From positions 5,323,501-5,387,500 of the forward strand of contig NZ_CP108006.1 of assembly GCF_036127095.1 (NCBI RefSeq): DNA of 64,000 nt, read 5' to 3'. This document shows positions 31,156 through 39,905 of this stretch, in pieces. This DNA comes from Streptomyces sp. NBC_00335. GTDB taxonomy: Bacteria > Actinomycetota > Actinomycetes > Streptomycetales > Streptomycetaceae. The first letter of the stretch is position 1; each line of letters begins with the position of its first letter. Made by a program: the position numbers and the translations under genes. The notes beneath the pieces are model-generated. The model made no database searches. It was not told the DNA's origin and saw only the letters and a program-made list of their open reading frames with translations.

Positions 31156-32654
31156 TGGCGACGAACTTCGAGAGCCACACGCACCAGCAGCTGCTGGCCA
31201 TGCTCGCCTCGGCCAACGCGGAGACCCTCAAGGCGCGCGGTGCCCAGCTGACGGACGCCGCGGCGACCATCAAGGAGATCGGCGAAAGCCTCAAGGACCA
31301 CCGGGTGACCGGCTGGGAAGGCGAATCGGCCACGGCCTTCCAGGACTGGGTGAGCCGCGCGGGCAACGCGACGCTGCGCCTGAGCGAGTACAGCGCCGAG
31401 GGCGGCAAGCAGCTGACGCAGGCCAGCCAGGTCGTCATCGAGGTCAAGGCCAACATGCCGACGTACGACAGCGGGGCCGCGGCCAATCTGGAGGCCTCCC
31501 GCGAGTACCGCAACGACCCCGACGCGGCGCAGATCGGCCAGCAGGCACACTCGAAGCTGAGCGGCGACCGGCAGCAGGCGATCCAGCAGATGACGAAGCT
31601 GGCGCAGGGGTACGAGGCTTCGGCTACTGGGATGGAGATGGCGGAGATTCCGACGTTTCCGAAGTGGCCGGATCCCTTCGTCCCACCGCACGTCGACGGT
31701 GCGGAGACGATGGCGCGTTCTGGTGGGACCTCTGGCGCAGGAGACTCCTCACATGCGCCCGTGACGGGCGGGTCCAGCGGTTCATCGTCGGCCTTTGTCC
31801 CGCCTTCCGGGGCGCCAGCAGGGCAGGGTGGCACATCGACTGGGGTACCGGGCCCCGCACCAGGCACGGCACCGGGTCCCGTTCCGGTGCCCCCGGACCG
31901 CAACATCGGCACCGGTCTCGATAACGTCGGCCCGGCGCCGAGTACGACCCTTCCCCCGGCTCCGGGAGTGCCCGGAAGCCCAGGTCCGGTCGGACCGGGT
32001 GGCGGCGGTTCGGGTATCACCCCCGGCGGGTTCGTCCCGCCCGTGACGCTGCCGCCGGGCGGTGGCGTACAGAAGCCGATCGGCGGTGGCGGCCCGGGCA
32101 GCTTTGGTCCCGTCGGTACCGTTCCCGGCGCTGGTGGAATGGGTGGGAAGGGGGGCGGACCAGGTGGTGTTGCCGGTCTGCCCCCGCGCGACAGCGGCAT
32201 TTCGGGCGGTCGGCCGGTGACGCCCAGCGGGCCGGGCGCGAGCATTCCCCGTGGCACGGTCATCGGTGGTGAGGGCGCGCAGGCGGCCGGGCGCGGTATG
32301 GGCATGGGCGGCGGTATGGGTATGGGGGGTGGCGGAGCGCAAGGCGGTCTCGGCAGCCCCACGGCCGGTCGTCGCCTCGCGAGCGAACCGGGCGGCGTCG
32401 TCGGTGGACGCCAGCCAGGTGTGGGCGGTCGCTCAATCTCTGGCGGGCAGCCCTTTACCCAGGGTGGTTCCGGGCTGGTTCGCGGCGCATCGGGTGCGAG
32501 CCCGATGGCTGGTCCGATGGGTCACGGTGGCGCGGGTGCACCTGCTTCGGGCCGACGTGGCGATGGCCGGCAGGGTGAGCGCCCTGACTACCTGGCTGAG
32601 GACGAAGAGACGTGGCGGGGCGATGGTCGTGTCGTTCCGCCGGTGATCGACTGA
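31155..32654 (+). CDS. WXG100/PPE-like protein with long Gly/Pro tail, probable type VII substrate
   Basis: Residues 1-165 are helical with a WxG turn in TGWEGESATAFQDWV, the mark of WXG100/PPE-type proteins that form helical hairpins and leave by type VII secretion. From about residue 190 the sequence becomes Gly/Pro/Ser-rich, with GMGMGGG runs, then ends in an acidic RPDYLAEDEETWRGD segment. Such tails occur on actinobacterial type VII-associated proteins that cross the wall. The last 150 codons use more A/T-ending codons than the start. The stop abuts the GTG of the mycosin gene with no gap. Confidence 0.8.
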   Translation: MATNFESHTHQQLLAMLASANAETLKARGAQLTDAAATIKEIGESLKDHRVTGWEGESATAFQDWVSRAGNATLRLSEYSAEGGKQLTQASQVVIEVKANMPTYDSGAAANLEASREYRNDPDAAQIGQQAHSKLSGDRQQAIQQMTKLAQGYEASATGMEMAEIPTFPKWPDPFVPPHVDGAETMARSGGTSGAGDSSHAPVTGGSSGSSSAFVPPSGAPAGQGGTSTGVPGPAPGTAPGPVPVPPDRNIGTGLDNVGPAPSTTLPPAPGVPGSPGPVGPGGGGSGITPGGFVPPVTLPPGGGVQKPIGGGGPGSFGPVGTVPGAGGMGGKGGGPGGVAGLPPRDSGISGGRPVTPSGPGASIPRGTVIGGEGAQAAGRGMGMGGGMGMGGGGAQGGLGSPTAGRRLASEPGGVVGGRQPGVGGRSISGGQPFTQGGSGLVRGASGASPMAGPMGHGGAGAPASGRRGDGRQGERPDYLAEDEETWRGDGRVVPPVID

Positions 32655-33863
32655 GTGGAGCGGACGTTGCACGGGATGCGTATGCGTAGGGCGGGCGCGG
32701 TCTTGGCGGGTTTCCTGCTGGCGGGGGTCGCGGCGACCCCCGCCCATGCGGAGACCATTCGGTCGCAGCAGTGGCATCTCACGTCGATGAAGGCAGATGA
32801 CATCTGGAAGACCAGTACAGGTAAGGGTGTCACGGTCGCCATCATTGACAGCGGCGTTGACTCCATCCCAGAACTGGAAGGCCAAGTCCTACCGGGCAAG
32901 GACTACGCCACCAGCTACAAGGGCGATGAGCGAACGGATTGGAATAACCACGGCACGACCATGGCGGCGATCATTGCGGCTAGTGGGAAACACCCCAGCG
33001 GCGACGGATCGTTCGGGCTTGCTCCTGGAGCCAAGATTCTCCCGATTCGTGTGCCGCAGGGGGAGAATGCGTCCAATCCGATTTGGACCGAAGCGATTCG
33101 GTATGCGGCTGACTCGGACGCGAAGATCATCAACATCTCCATGGCTACATCCGTAGAAGACCCGGCGCGCATCGAAGCAGTGAAGTACGCCCTCTCAAAG
33201 GGGAAGCTGATCTTTGCTGGTGTGGGTAACAATGGGGATGCGGGAAACAGAGTCCTTTACCCGGCTGCAACGCCAGGCGTGGTGGGCGTTGGTGCCATCG
33301 ACAAAAACGGGAAAGCAACCGCAGAGTCACAGCACGGGCCGCAAGTCGACTTGACCGCTCCGGGCGCCGACATCGTTACGGCTTGCGCCAGCGAAACCCA
33401 ACTGTGCAAGAACCACGGCACCAGTGATGCCACAGCCCTCGCCTCCGCCTCCGCCGCGCTGATCTGGTCCGCCCACCCCGACTGGACCAACAACCAGGTG
33501 CTCCGGGTCATGATGAACACTGCCGGCAAGCCCGTCGACGGCGCCGAGCGCAGCGACTTCGTCGGCTACGGCGTCGTCCGCCCCCGCATCGCGGTACCCA
33601 ACCCCGGCGACCCCGGCCCCGCGGACGTCTACCCGCTCCCCGACCTGGCCGCAGCCGGCGGCGGGACGGGGACGAAGGCCCCGTCGGCCCCCTCGTCCTC
33701 CAGCCCCGAGGCGTCGGCCCCGGCCCCGCAGGCAGTCGGGAAGAAGGACGACGGCGTCGGCGGCAGCCACCTCCCCTGGCTGGGCCTTGGCCTCGGGCTC
33801 GGTGCCTGTCTGCTCATCGGTGGAGCCGTCACCGCTGTTGTCGTCCGGCGCCGGAGCCGCTGA
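32655..33863 (+). CDS. Mycosin-type S8 serine protease (type VII secretion-associated)
   Basis: Mycosins are membrane-anchored subtilases tied to ESX secretion. The 402 residues have a signal peptide (RRAGAVLAGFLLAGVAATPAHA), the catalytic triad as IDSGVDS (Asp), NNHGTTMA (His) and GTSDATALAS (Ser), a Pro/Ser linker and a C-terminal anchor helix followed by RRRSR. The oxyanion Asn lies in AGVGNNGD. Codons 56-255 use A or T at the third position in 64 of 200 cases, but the next 60 codons in only 5, a sharp change at about 33430 that suggests a recombinant gene. The start may instead be ATG 32676 or 32682. Confidence 0.88.
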   Translation: MERTLHGMRMRRAGAVLAGFLLAGVAATPAHAETIRSQQWHLTSMKADDIWKTSTGKGVTVAIIDSGVDSIPELEGQVLPGKDYATSYKGDERTDWNNHGTTMAAIIAASGKHPSGDGSFGLAPGAKILPIRVPQGENASNPIWTEAIRYAADSDAKIINISMATSVEDPARIEAVKYALSKGKLIFAGVGNNGDAGNRVLYPAATPGVVGVGAIDKNGKATAESQHGPQVDLTAPGADIVTACASETQLCKNHGTSDATALASASAALIWSAHPDWTNNQVLRVMMNTAGKPVDGAERSDFVGYGVVRPRIAVPNPGDPGPADVYPLPDLAAAGGGTGTKAPSAPSSSSPEASAPAPQAVGKKDDGVGGSHLPWLGLGLGLGACLLIGGAVTAVVVRRRSR

Positions 33864-33918
33864 CTCGCGCCAAGGCGCGGAACCGTAAACCACCAAAGGC
33901 GGAAGGGAAGGCCACCGC

Positions 33919-34344
33919 ATGTCGTTCGACGAGGAATGGTCCACGGCCCGGAGCACGGCAGCCGCCAACGTCTCCACGCGGCTCAACAGCGTCCCGGCAG
34001 CGCCCGGCCCGGGCGGTGGCAGTAGCGACCTCGAACTCGACCAAGACCACATCGGCGCGGTCGGCTCCGAGGCCTACCAGCTCCACACCCGGCTCTCCAC
34101 CGACGGCAAGCACGCCGCCGCCTCCACCGCCGAGGCGGCCGGCGCGCTCTCGCGAGAGAACTTCGCGAGTGGTGCGGCCCTGCTCAAGGTCAACACCCGC
34201 TGGGAGAGCCAGCTCAAGACCCTCGTCGCCGCCTGCGCGAACATCTCCAACGGCCTGAACTACTCCCTCTCCTCGCACAGCAAGGAAGAGCACCAGTTGC
34301 ACGCCGATTTCACGGCCTCCAAGATCGACCAGCTCCTCAAGTAG
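33919..34344 (+). CDS. WXG100-like helical protein (141 aa)
   Basis: A short helical protein (MSFDEEWSTARSTAAANVSTRL; then a Gly/Pro linker; then EAYQLHTRLSTDGKHAAAS and ENFASGAALLKVNTRWESQL). The size and two-helix layout fit ESX-type substrates or their partners, but the WxG turn is not exact. GGAAGGGAAGG precedes the ATG at 33919. The next gene starts 16 nt after its stop, so the two are co-transcribed and the products may pair. Confidence 0.75.
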   Translation: MSFDEEWSTARSTAAANVSTRLNSVPAAPGPGGGSSDLELDQDHIGAVGSEAYQLHTRLSTDGKHAAASTAEAAGALSRENFASGAALLKVNTRWESQLKTLVAACANISNGLNYSLSSHSKEEHQLHADFTASKIDQLLK

Positions 34345-34360
34345 CGAAGGCAGCGGACAC

Positions 34361-36712
34361 GTGCTGACGTACGAGAACGTGATGAACGCGCCCCTGGGCC
34401 CGCTCCAGACCGCGATCACCGACTGGGCCGCGATGGTCAAGAAGCTGGACGAACTGGCGGAGTCGGCCCGCAACGGCATGAAGGCCAAGTCGGACAAGGC
34501 CCAGTGGAACGGCGTCACGGCGGGCGTCGCCCGCCCCTTCATCGACAAGACGGCCAAGGAGTTCGAGGACGCGGCCCAGGAGGCCAAGGGAATTCACAAG
34601 GCGCTCACCGAGGGCCACGAGGCCTTCAAGGCCTCGCGCGAGCAGCTCCAGAAGATCGCCGACGTCGAGGCCCCCGCCGCCGGCTTCCGGGTGGGTGCCA
34701 ACGGCAAGGTCGAGGCGGCTCCCTTCGCAAGCGACGCGGACCGGTACGCCGCCCGCCACGACCCGGACTACCTGGAGTCCGTCCGTGTGAACATCCCGCT
34801 CTGGCAGGCGAAGGTCGACGCGGTCATCGACAACTGCGACGACGTCGACCAGTCACTGGTCCGCATCCTCGCCGCCAACGTCACGGACGACAACAACTTC
34901 ACCGTGGCCAAGTACGGCAGCCTCGACGCCGAACAGGCCGCCCGTGCCGCGGAGCTCGCGAGGAAGGGCCGCGGGCTCACGCACGAGGAGCTCGTCGAGC
35001 TCAATGAGCTGCTGGCCGACAACGCGAAGGTGCCGGAGTTCTCGACGAGGTTCTACGAGGCGCTCGGCCCCAAGGGCGCGCTGGAGTTCTTCGGAACGAT
35101 GTCCACGGACACCTTCGACTACGCGAAGCAGGATCCGCAGCGGCTGGGGGACGTACAGGAACTCCAGCGGAACCTGGGCCTCAACCTCGCCACGGCCACG
35201 AACTCCGGGACCGAACCGCACCTGCCGGACAGCTTCGCCCAGGACCTGCGCAGACTCGGCACCGAGCGCATCCCGCTGGCCCGCTACGACCAGAACCCGC
35301 CCTACGGTTACCAGTTGCTCGGCGGCATCATGCGCTACGGCGCCTACGACCCCAAGTTCCTGGTCCCGATCGCCGAGCACGCCACCCAGATCCACGCCAA
35401 GGACCCGGACTTCTTCAACGGGGCACGCCAGATCAACGGCTACGGCAAGAACATGCTCAACCCGTCGGGTATCAACGGCGCCGGCTACGACCCGGTGGTC
35501 AGTTTCCTGGAGGCCCTGGGGCACAGCCCGGAGGCAGCCCGGCAGTTCTTCGACCCGGACGCGTCCCCGCAGGCGTACAACATGGACGGCACGGAGAAGT
35601 CCGGCCCCCCTGACCTGGGCAAGGGACCGGACAAGAAGCCGATCACGAGCTACCTCGACTTCTTCGCCAACGACAAGTACGACTTCACCATCGACATGGA
35701 GGGCACGAACCCGGACGACCTGAAGAAGGTCCAGACGTACATGCCGGACGCTCTTGGCCACGCCCTCGAAGCGGCGACGCTGGGCCGTGCCTGGGATGAC
35801 CCGAAGCCTGTCCTCGATCGGACCGAGTCAGGTGCACATGTCATGGAAGCCGTCGTCGCCAAGTACGGCGGTGACGCCGGCCTGCTCAAGGCCCACGAGT
35901 CGCTTGCCGACAGCCTTGGCCATATGACCGCCGGATACATCGACGATGTGAACGCGGCGCTGGACGACAAGGGGACCGACAGCGTCTTCTCGCCGGGGCC
36001 GGGTGACAAACAGGCGCACGCAGCGTTCGGCCGGGAGGGCGCCCGTGATCTCCTCAGCGCTCTGGGGCAGCATCCGGACGCGTATGCGACCGTCTCCACA
36101 GCCGAGCGAATCCATGCGTCGAGCGTGCTGGAGACGCAGGGATTCCACGACGGGCAGATCGACGAAGGCAGGGCTCGGGCGACGATCCGCACCTCCGCCG
36201 AAGTCCAGGGGATGCTGGACGAGTCCAGGGCCGGTCAGGTCAAGGCCATGGGCGATTGGAAGCACGAGGAGTACGAGAAGGCCCACGAAAAGCAAGCCGC
36301 GTGGGTCGAGTTCGCCACTACGGGGGCACTGGTCGCGGGTGTCGCCTTTCTGCCGGCCACCGCTGCCGCCGCGGGCGCCGCGGCCATCCTCGTGCCCTTG
36401 GCCGTGGACCTGGGCAGCGGGGCTGTCGAGCAGGCTGCCTCGCAGGTCGTCGGCGAGTGGTCCGACGGTGCTGTGGAGCGGCACAAGGACGAGGGCGAAG
36501 CAAAGGTTCATGCCACGAACAAGCAGATGTACCAGGCGGGCGAGCACAGCGCGGAGGCGCCGATGAAGCAGTTCATCGAACGCCACGACATCGACCCGAA
36601 CAGCAACTTCGGAAACGATCTCATCGAGTCGCAGCGCGACGGATACCAGGTGGGCAACTCTCGCGCCGTCCAGCAAGGACACGAGGCAGAAACGGGCAAG
36701 CCGAAGCCATGA
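34361..36712 (+). CDS. Large WXG-like protein of the type VII module (783 aa), function unknown
   Basis: The first 110 residues are helical (PLQTAITDWAAMVKKLDELAE, WNGVTAGVARPFIDKTAKEF) like a long WXG domain. The middle contains LLGGIMRYGAYDPKFLVPIAEHA and VVSFLEALGHSPEAARQFF, which I associate with large streptomycete type VII-linked proteins (DUF6571-like, from memory). Near residues 650-690 lies a hydrophobic hairpin (TTGALVAGVAFLPATAAAAGAAAILVPLA). Third-position A/T is 2 of 57 codons just before 35750 and 18 of 84 just after, so the last 320 residues look like a replaced C-terminal module, as in polymorphic toxins. No catalytic motif is recognised. The start is GTG at 34361. Confidence 0.8.
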   Translation: MLTYENVMNAPLGPLQTAITDWAAMVKKLDELAESARNGMKAKSDKAQWNGVTAGVARPFIDKTAKEFEDAAQEAKGIHKALTEGHEAFKASREQLQKIADVEAPAAGFRVGANGKVEAAPFASDADRYAARHDPDYLESVRVNIPLWQAKVDAVIDNCDDVDQSLVRILAANVTDDNNFTVAKYGSLDAEQAARAAELARKGRGLTHEELVELNELLADNAKVPEFSTRFYEALGPKGALEFFGTMSTDTFDYAKQDPQRLGDVQELQRNLGLNLATATNSGTEPHLPDSFAQDLRRLGTERIPLARYDQNPPYGYQLLGGIMRYGAYDPKFLVPIAEHATQIHAKDPDFFNGARQINGYGKNMLNPSGINGAGYDPVVSFLEALGHSPEAARQFFDPDASPQAYNMDGTEKSGPPDLGKGPDKKPITSYLDFFANDKYDFTIDMEGTNPDDLKKVQTYMPDALGHALEAATLGRAWDDPKPVLDRTESGAHVMEAVVAKYGGDAGLLKAHESLADSLGHMTAGYIDDVNAALDDKGTDSVFSPGPGDKQAHAAFGREGARDLLSALGQHPDAYATVSTAERIHASSVLETQGFHDGQIDEGRARATIRTSAEVQGMLDESRAGQVKAMGDWKHEEYEKAHEKQAAWVEFATTGALVAGVAFLPATAAAAGAAAILVPLAVDLGSGAVEQAASQVVGEWSDGAVERHKDEGEAKVHATNKQMYQAGEHSAEAPMKQFIERHDIDPNSNFGNDLIESQRDGYQVGNSRAVQQGHEAETGKPKP

Positions 36713-37407
36713 GGAAAAACGTCGGAAGGCCGCGCTCGATCGTTTCGGTCCGCTTGGTGGCCCTCGGTGTCCTGGGTTCCCTGGCCGTGAGCTGCGGATC
36801 CACACCGGAGAGCGAGAAGTCGCCGGAACCGAAAACCGTGTCCGTGGGGCAGGTCTGCGGGGGAACGCTGTTCACGCCCGAGGCGGGCACCGCCCTGGAG
36901 CGGTTGATGGGCATCTCGGAATTCGTCGTCGAAGACGGGCAAGCGGATCTGAGCGCAGATGGCATCGCCAGGGTGATGGAGCAAAACTATCGGTCGGGCA
37001 GAGACGTCGTGGACGCGGACGCTGCGCAATGCCGGATCAAGGGAGCCCCGAAGCAGTCGGAGGGCGGGAAGCCCCGCTCAGCGCAGGCCGCGGTGGTCTT
37101 CCTGGGCCACACACGGTCCGCCGCCGAACCGAGCGGGCCGAGACTTCTTCGTGAGGGCAGGGCGCACACGGTCAAGTTCGATTGCGTGAGTTCCCGCGTC
37201 GGGTCCACCCGGCAGGTCCCCTTGAGGATCAGTGCCGCTTTCACCGTTGTCGAAGGCGACGCGTCCGGCAAAGCGACAGCCGCCGCCGACGCTCTCGTGC
37301 TCGTGCATTCCGCGGCCGTCTCGGTGGCCGAAGAGCTGCGCTGCGAGAACAACGGCGGGCTTCCGGGCCGCCCCGGGGAACTGGAGAAGTTCGCATCCGA
37401 ACCCTAG
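36709..37407 (+). CDS. Lipoprotein, last gene of the type VII-like module (232 aa)
   Basis: A basic start, a hydrophobic stretch (VALGVLGSLAVSC) and the lipobox AVSC mark an exported lipoprotein. The mature part has further Cys residues (VGQVCGGTL, AAQCRIKG, KFDCVSS, ELRCENN), probably paired in two disulfides. No family is recognised. Its ATG overlaps the stop of the large upstream gene (ATGA), so it could be an immunity-type or accessory protein for it; that is inference from position. Its codon use is as A/T-rich as the end of the upstream gene. Confidence 0.8.
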   Translation: MRKNVGRPRSIVSVRLVALGVLGSLAVSCGSTPESEKSPEPKTVSVGQVCGGTLFTPEAGTALERLMGISEFVVEDGQADLSADGIARVMEQNYRSGRDVVDADAAQCRIKGAPKQSEGGKPRSAQAAVVFLGHTRSAAEPSGPRLLREGRAHTVKFDCVSSRVGSTRQVPLRISAAFTVVEGDASGKATAAADALVLVHSAAVSVAEELRCENNGGLPGRPGELEKFASEP

Positions 37408-37416
37408 GGCGGGCAA

Positions 37417-37462
37417 GGCGAAGGCCGCTCAGGGGAGCGCCTTCCCCTGAGCGGCCTTCGCC
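37417..37462. terminator. Two-way terminator between the lipoprotein gene and tRNA-Cys
   Basis: A perfect 20-bp stem (GGCGAAGGCCGCTCAGGGGA with its complement ending 37462) and a 6-nt loop. It ends five bases before the tRNA 3' end. Confidence 0.85.
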
Positions 37463-37466
37463 GTGG

Positions 37467-37538
37467 AAGCCGTGACCGGAATCGAACCGGCGTAACTCGC
37501 TTTGCAGGCGAGTCCCTAAACCACTCGGGCACACGGCT
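37467..37538 (-). tRNA. tRNA-Cys(GCA)
   Basis: On the minus strand the acceptor arm AGCCGTG pairs with CACGGCT, the D-loop and the T-arm GGTTCGATTCC are normal, and the anticodon loop CTGCAAA gives GCA. The genome encodes TCCA after the acceptor stem, so the CCA end is present. The 3' end faces the type VII-like module. Confidence 0.95.
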
Positions 37539-37698
37539 GTGTGGTGGTGATGGGTATGACCGTACGAGGGTGCGGGAGGGCGGGGGAAGGGGTGCCGGGG
37601 TCGTGCAATGCGACTGCCATGCCGCGTTCACAGTCCAGGGTGCGGAGCGCGGTCCTTGCGGCCCGGTCTCGCGGCTGCTGCCCGGTCACTGCCCCGGC

Positions 37699-38103
37699 TC
37701 AGAGCTCCTTGGTGGTGTTCAGGCGAGTGATCTCGGCAGCGTAGGCGGCGGTGCGGAGCGCCGATGTGCCGGAGACGTACAAGCCGGTGCCGACCGAGGC
37801 CAGGGGCAGGGAGAGGAGGAGGGCGGCGAGCATCGGGCCCCAGTCGCGCTCGGCGTCACAGCGTTCGCCGTCGTCGTTGACGTACGACACCGCGAACCTC
37901 CTGCTGTCCTGGTGGAAGGCGCGGGACTCGCACTCGACGGGCTTGAAGTCCCCGCCCTGGTCGACGCTGAAGGGGAAGACGAGCAGGTAGCCGATCCAGA
38001 GCCAGATGAGGGCGGCCGCGGCCAGCAATCCCCGGCCCCACCCCTGCTGGCGCAGGCCGCGCACACGGAACTCTCTGTCGTATATCTGTGCCAATGAGTT
38101 CAT
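37699..38103 (-). CDS. Small membrane protein, two predicted helices (134 aa)
   Basis: A basic N-terminus (YDREFRVRGLRQQGWGRG) leads into one helix (LLAAAALIWLWIGYLLVFPF), then an exposed loop of about 55 residues with two Cys (VECESRAF, GERCDAER) that may form a disulfide, then a second helix (MLAALLLSLPLASVGTGLYV). I do not recognise a family. Codon usage is normal for the region. It lies between the tRNA-Cys and the MFS gene, transcribed away from the latter. Confidence 0.7.
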   Translation of the reverse strand: MNSLAQIYDREFRVRGLRQQGWGRGLLAAAALIWLWIGYLLVFPFSVDQGGDFKPVECESRAFHQDSRRFAVSYVNDDGERCDAERDWGPMLAALLLSLPLASVGTGLYVSGTSALRTAAYAAEITRLNTTKEL

Positions 38104-38229
38104 GGAGGCGAAGCTAGCGCAGGCCGGTCGCCCGGGACGTGGGCAAGCCGTCGGGGGCCGGTAGGCCTAGGGCCAGGGGCCGAGGTGGGATACGCCGAAA
38201 GGACAGGGTCGATATGGGGGGACGCACCT

Positions 38230-38235
38230 TACGCT
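38230..38235 (+). promoter_or_regulatory. -10 hexamer TACGCT, predicted leaderless start of the MFS gene
   Basis: TACGCT ends 6 nt before the ATG at 38242. Confidence 0.45.
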
Positions 38236-38241
38236 GGGGCG

Positions 38242-39702
38242 ATGAGCGTCCTCCCGCAGCGAGCTGCTGCACCCGCCGCACCGATACCCGGCCACCCGAA
38301 GGGCGGGGTCTTCGGGCCCGCGTACCGGACGCTCAGCATCGGGATCATCTCGGTCATCTTCCTGATCGCCTTCGAGGCCACCGCCGTCGGGACCGCCATG
38401 CCCGTGGCCGCCCGGGAGCTGGACGGGATCGCGCTGTACGCCTTCGCCTTCTCCGCCTACTTCACGACCAGTCTGTTCGGGATGGTGCTCTCGGGGCAGT
38501 GGGCCGACCGGCAGGGGCCGCTGCGGCCGCTGACCGTGGGGATCGGGTCCTTCGCCGCGGGGCTGGTGTGTTCCGGGACCGCCGGGGCGATGTGGATGTT
38601 CGTGCTCGGGCGGGCCGTGCAGGGGTTCGGCGGCGGGCTGGTCATCGTCGCGCTGTACGTGGTCGTCAGCCGGGCCTACGAGGAGCGGCTGCGGCCCGCG
38701 ATCATGGCGGCCTTCGCGGCGAGCTGGGTCGTGCCCTCGATCGTCGGGCCGTTGGCGGCGGGGACCGTCACCGAGCACCTCGGGTGGCGCTGGGTCTTCC
38801 TCGGGATCCCCCCGCTGGTCTTCGTACCGCTCGCCGTGGCGCTGCCGGCGATACGGCGGAGCGCCTCCGGGCCGGTGGACCCCGAGGCTCCGCCCGTGGC
38901 GGTCGACCGGCGGCGGATCCGGCTGGCGCTGGGGATCTCGGTCGGGGCGGGGCTGCTGCAGTACGCGGCGCAGGACGTGAGGTGGCTGTCCCTGCTGCCC
39001 GGGCTCGCGGGGGCGGCGCTGCTGGTGCCCGCGGTGCTGGGGCTGCTGCCGCGCGGGACCTACCTGGCGCGGCGCGGGCTGCCGTCGGTGGTGCTGCTGC
39101 GGGGCGTGGCGGCGGGGTCGTTCATCGCCGCGGAGAGCTTCATCCCGCTGATGCTGGTCACCCAGCGGGGGCTGAGCCCGACGATGGCCGGGTTCTCGCT
39201 CGCGCTGGGCGGGGTGACGTGGGCGGCCGGCTCGTGGGTGCAGTCGCAGGGGCGGACGGCGCCGTACCGGGAACGGCTGATGGTACTGGGCATGATCATG
39301 GTCGCCGTGGCGATCGCCGGGGCGCCGGCGGTGCTCGTGGAGTGGGTGCCGGTGTGGATCATTGCGCTGGTGTGGGCGCTGGGGTGCCTCGGGATGGGGC
39401 TCGTCATCGGGTCCACGAGCGTGCTGCTGCTGAAGCTTTCGGCGCCGGAGGAGGCGGGGGCCAACTCCGCCTCCCTGCAGATCTCGGACGCGCTGGCGAA
39501 CGTGGTGCTGCTGGCTGCCGGGGGTGCGGCGTTTGCTGCGCTGGGTGGGGGAGCGGTGGGCTCCGCGGTGCACTCCGTGGGTGAGGGGGGTGGGGTTTCG
39601 CACCCCGGTGCGTTCGTGGTGGTGTTCCTGCCGATGGCCTGCGTGGCGCTGGTGGGGGCTTGGGTTGCCACCCGGCTGGATGCGGAGCCTCGGCGGGGCT
39701 GA
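38242..39702 (+). CDS. MFS transporter (DHA-type drug exporter-like)
   Basis: The 486-residue protein has about 14 hydrophobic segments, the arrangement of DHA2-type proton-driven exporters. Motif A is seen in SGQWADRQGPLRPL and motif C-like sequence in SWVVPSIVGPLAAG. The substrate is unknown. The ATG at 38242 is favoured by the -10 element directly before it; the frame is open 19 codons further but lacks a ribosome site. The final third is less optimal in codon use and precedes a field of tandem repeats. Confidence 0.88.
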   Translation: MSVLPQRAAAPAAPIPGHPKGGVFGPAYRTLSIGIISVIFLIAFEATAVGTAMPVAARELDGIALYAFAFSAYFTTSLFGMVLSGQWADRQGPLRPLTVGIGSFAAGLVCSGTAGAMWMFVLGRAVQGFGGGLVIVALYVVVSRAYEERLRPAIMAAFAASWVVPSIVGPLAAGTVTEHLGWRWVFLGIPPLVFVPLAVALPAIRRSASGPVDPEAPPVAVDRRRIRLALGISVGAGLLQYAAQDVRWLSLLPGLAGAALLVPAVLGLLPRGTYLARRGLPSVVLLRGVAAGSFIAAESFIPLMLVTQRGLSPTMAGFSLALGGVTWAAGSWVQSQGRTAPYRERLMVLGMIMVAVAIAGAPAVLVEWVPVWIIALVWALGCLGMGLVIGSTSVLLLKLSAPEEAGANSASLQISDALANVVLLAAGGAAFAALGGGAVGSAVHSVGEGGGVSHPGAFVVVFLPMACVALVGAWVATRLDAEPRRG

Positions 39703-39717
39703 GGCGCTTCGGCGGGT

Positions 39718-39905
39718 GCCCCGCCGTTGCCGGGGGCCGGCCCCCGGGGGCCCGCTCCTCAAGCGCCGGAGGGGCTGGATTTGGCCGGGGTCGGCCCTGT
39801 ACGGGTTGGCGGGCCCGGGCCCGTGGTCCGGTGCCGCGCCGTTGCCGGGGGCCAGCCCCCGGGCCCCCGCTCCTCAGGCGCCGGAGGGGCTGGATTTGGC
39901 CGGTG
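39718..39905. repeat. Dispersed G/C-rich palindromic repeat, copy 2 (two head-to-tail pieces)
   Basis: The blocks at 39720-39790 and 39834-39904 are near-identical: GCCGTTGCCGGGGGCC, a CCCGGG-rich palindrome, CGCTCCTCAAGCGCCGGAGG and GGCTGGATTTGGCC. They share the GCCGG-AGGGGCTGGAT arm with the copies near 1.8, 52.5 and 63.2 kb. Confidence 0.65.

Noticed and set aside
30513..37538. Integrative element inserted at tRNA-Cys
   Set aside because: No integrase, excisionase or tRNA-derived direct repeat could be found at the left border; kept only as a low-interest observation.
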